Origin: CAYWXK01 sp964462515
Lineage (GTDB): Bacteria > Planctomycetota > Phycisphaerae > Sedimentisphaerales > Anaerobacaceae
Length of the DNA stretch: 64,000 bases
Reading direction: 5' to 3'
Assembly: GCA_964462515.1 (NCBI GenBank)
Contig: CAYWXK010000020.1
Coordinates: 13,098-77,097, forward strand
Shown here: positions 62,238-64,000 of the stretch, piece after piece
Numbering within the stretch: position 1 is the stretch's first letter
Layout: each line of letters begins with the position of its first letter
Made by a program: the position numbers and the translations under genes
Notes under the pieces: generated by a model
Told to the model about the DNA's origin: nothing
The model's database searches: none
The model's input: the letters and a program-made list of their open reading frames with translations, nothing else

Positions 62238-62354
62238 ATGAAATTAAGACAAATTTGCAACTTTGTATTAGTAGTAGCCGTATCTGCCTTTTTGGCACTT
62301 CTGGTTTTTATGAGCGGATGCCACGGAGCCCAGGGTAGTATCGGCAGGCAGTAG
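62238..62354 (+). CDS. Small entericidin-like lipoprotein, copy A
   Basis: 38 residues. The signal (LRQICNFVLVVAVSAFLALL) ends in a lipobox FMSGC, leaving a mature peptide of only 11 residues (CHGAQGSIGRQ). This resembles entericidin-type lipoproteins in size and plan; the role is unknown. GGAGG lies before the ATG. Copy B lies 162 bases downstream. Confidence 0.75.
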   Translation: MKLRQICNFVLVVAVSAFLALLVFMSGCHGAQGSIGRQ

Positions 62355-62516
62355 AGTGCTTCGGCGCTCCATTTTCTAAATTGCAAAGACCAAATAGAAA
62401 GAATGTCACTTTTGAAGTAGGCGGGCCGTTTTGCTGTACTATGACGATAATCAGTAAAGCATCGGCATGAAATTAAGACAAATTCACAATTATTAAGGTT
62501 CAAAGGGAGATGTAAC

Positions 62517-62624
62517 ATGAAATTCCGACAAATTTGCAACTTTGTATTAGTAGTAGCCGTATCTGCCTTTTTGGCACTTCTGGTTTTTATGAGCGGATGC
62601 CAGGGTAGTATTGGCAAAGGGTAG
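62517..62624 (+). CDS. Small entericidin-like lipoprotein, copy B
   Basis: 35 residues, identical to copy A over the signal except for one early residue. The mature part is CQGSIGKG. A 16-base tandem duplication (GGGTAGTATTGGCAAA twice, 62604-62635) shifts the end and brings the stop in early; without it the end would read GSIGKQ. GGGAGA lies before the ATG. Confidence 0.72.
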   Translation: MKFRQICNFVLVVAVSAFLALLVFMSGCQGSIGKG

Positions 62625-62677
62625 TATTGGCAAACAGTAGAGTGCTTCGGCGCTCCATTTTCTAAATTGCAAAGACC

Positions 62678-62932
62678 GGACTATAGCCGTAGTATATTTC
62701 AAAGGGCCAGAGTCAGGGACATAATCTTGTGCCTTACGCACGACTGTCAGTGTTCCTGTGGTCTGTTGCTGCGCGGGCACCAGACGTGACGGCAATGTGT
62801 CGTGAGATGTGAGCAGACGGGCATTAGAACTATTTGTTGTTCAACGTCTTGCAAAAAATGTTCTTCCGCCTGGATATGCTTTTCGGGTTTAAAATAACAA
62901 AGTCTGATCCATTCAGTATCAGCAAGTAAGCT
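62678..62932. other. Gap of 255 bases at the shift to GC-rich DNA
   Basis: No gene seen on either strand; open frames here are short and extend the repeat. GC content rises sharply from about 62930. Confidence 0.4.
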
Positions 62933-64000
62933 ATGCGCCTGTATTTGCGGACATACCAATTCGCCTCGCTGCTGGGGGTTTGCATCGCTTTGCTCGTTTG
63001 TGGCGGGTGCGCCGCGCTGGCGGGAAATCCAGCGAAGGACGGGCCGCGCCAGGTCGGCGCAACGGACGTCAACCAGCCGATCGGGTCGGCGGAGCTTGAC
63101 GAGCTGACCCGCGCCTTCGCCGACCGCTACGTCGGTCTGCTCTATTCCGCCTGCGATGCCCTGAAGAAGGATAACCCCGATCCGGTGCAGCGCCGCGAAG
63201 CGCAGGTGCTGATGGTGGACTGTGCCACGAACATTTACGACATTGCCAGCAACGCCGACGCATTCACCCGCATGCTCGACATGGTGGTCGTGACTACGCT
63301 GGTTAGTCAAGTGTGGATCGACGACGACAGGGGCGCGGAGGTATTCGCGGGCCGCGAAGAGTTGCTGATCCGGGCTTTGCACCACGGCCGAGTGGAGGCT
63401 TGGGCGCTGGCTGCCCAAGTGCTCAGGCCCGACCAGATCGACCTGCTGGACTACCTGCTCTGGGACTGGCGGCGGCACAACCCCGACATGGTCCGAGCGT
63501 CGTTTGTCCGCTTCTCCAACTTTGCCATCGGCCGCGGTAAGTCCGCCAACGCCGAGGTGCTCGCTGCCAGCGGGTTGTACGCCAATGTCGGGCGGCAGGG
63601 CCAGGCGGTCGCTGAGGCCCGCCTGCTCACGGAGCGGATGTTCTACATGCTCAAACGCGAACCCACCCTGTTGCGTTGGCAGGTGGATACGCTGAAGGAG
63701 GACATCTTCAACGCCCTCGACAACCGCATGAAGCAGGCAGATGCGACGGTCGCCAATGTGAGGGCCACCGTAGGCGAGGTGAACGGGGTCGTCACCTCCC
63801 TGGGCCAGACGAGCAACTCGCTCAACGAGATGCTGAAGACGGCGGACGGTCTGATCGCCCGGTATGATAGTGTGGACAGGAAGCCGTCTCGCCCGTTCGA
63901 CATCCGCGAGTACACGGAGGCGGTGAAGGAACTGGCAGTGGCCGTGGGAAAGATGAACGATATGCTCAAGTCGTCGAACGAATTGCTCGGATCATCGGAA
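62933..64000 (+). CDS. Partial lipoprotein of unknown family, GC-rich (3' end outside window)
   Basis: 356 codons from ATG 62933 to the right edge without a stop. The signal (RTYQFASLLGVCIALLVCGG) ends in lipobox VCGGC (Cys 26). The exported part is helical: ELDELTRAFADRYVGLLYSA, RREAQVLMVDCATNIYDIAS, RLLTERMFYMLKREPTLLRW. A coiled-coil stretch from about residue 265 (VRATVGEVNGVVTSLGQTSN) resembles the rods of Mla/MCE-type or chemoreceptor-like proteins. Family not recognised. GC content is much higher than in the rest of the window, and codons end mostly in G or C, so it may be transferred DNA or a contig join. Confidence 0.75.
   Translation, partial: MRLYLRTYQFASLLGVCIALLVCGGCAALAGNPAKDGPRQVGATDVNQPIGSAELDELTRAFADRYVGLLYSACDALKKDNPDPVQRREAQVLMVDCATNIYDIASNADAFTRMLDMVVVTTLVSQVWIDDDRGAEVFAGREELLIRALHHGRVEAWALAAQVLRPDQIDLLDYLLWDWRRHNPDMVRASFVRFSNFAIGRGKSANAEVLAASGLYANVGRQGQAVAEARLLTERMFYMLKREPTLLRWQVDTLKEDIFNALDNRMKQADATVANVRATVGEVNGVVTSLGQTSNSLNEMLKTADGLIARYDSVDRKPSRPFDIREYTEAVKELAVAVGKMNDMLKSSNELLGSSE

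Larger units (their letters stand above)
62188..62677 (+). repeat. Tandem duplication of a ~205-base lipoprotein unit
   Basis: Unit A 62188-62391 and unit B 62467-62677 are near identical. Each holds a nine-codon mini-frame (MKLRPIHNY at 62188-62217; MKLRQIHNY at 62467-62496), a ribosome site (GGAGGCG or GGGAGATG), a lipoprotein gene and the same 3' stretch. The mini-frame itself resembles the start of the lipoprotein gene, so an older, smaller duplication is nested in the unit. Confidence 0.85.

Noticed and set aside
62747..63478. 243-codon minus-strand frame
   Set aside because: Shadow frame in GC-rich DNA; the plus-strand frame has a lipobox signal and runs open to the window edge.

Overview
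The window looks like a chromosomal segment of a planctomycete of the class Phycisphaerae (Sedimentisphaerales-like), probably from a metagenome assembly. This is inferred from gene content: a secreted protein with a dockerin-like calcium repeat, DUF5060 and DUF4838 carbohydrate-active proteins, an ECF sigma factor paired with a membrane LolA-like partner, a PknB-type kinase with one C-terminal membrane anchor, and ETF with an acyl-CoA dehydrogenase. No rRNA or tRNA gene was seen, so the assignment is not proven.

Layout. 1-8.8 kb, all minus strand: start of a lipoprotein, a TPR protein ending in two RNA polymerase alpha-CTD-like domains, a DUF5060 glycosidase with a CreD-like membrane protein, a sigma/membrane-partner pair with a terminator, and a DUF4838 lipoprotein. 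8.9-20.4 kb, plus strand: a heme cluster with ccmF-type heme lyase, hemA, hemC, an unrecognised zinc/membrane/SHOCT protein, a cobA-hemD fusion, an ahbC-type radical SAM enzyme and hemB. AhbC points to the siroheme-dependent route to heme. 20.6-29.8 kb: an EF-G-like GTPase, a Ser/Thr kinase, etfB, a MntA/HepT toxin-antitoxin pair, etfA, an acyl-CoA dehydrogenase and a HAD phosphatase. 29.9-35.8 kb, minus: LptC/OstA-like protein, KdsD, RNase G/E, DUF2344 protein. 36.3-40.9 kb, minus: a three-gene operon (HNH-nucleotidyl cyclase, SAM methyltransferase, DUF4062-STAND-TPR) that I consider a candidate undescribed defence or signalling system. 41.1-44.1 kb, minus: hpf, ptsN, HPr, ptsI. 44.5-50.8 kb, plus: type III-like restriction-modification genes with a four-helix-bundle gene between them. 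51.8-64 kb: membrane flippase-like protein, hisI, a large RCC1/dockerin secreted protein, dcd between two halves of a decayed IS66 transposase, a RAYT-type transposase, purE, a MEMO-family gene, three tiny membrane or lipoprotein genes, and a GC-rich lipoprotein gene running off the right edge.

The DNA is dense in dispersed palindromic repeats, and several have been absorbed into coding sequence (hemA, hisI and the glycosidase most clearly). The strongest structural observations are: (1) the toxin-antitoxin pair sits exactly between an intact etfB 3' end and a second, diverged, equally long 123-bp copy of that 3' end, as if the cassette carried a replacement gene end; (2) the cyclase/methyltransferase/STAND operon with its own promoter; (3) IS66 remnants bracketing dcd; (4) an AT-rich recognition region inside the type III methyltransferase.
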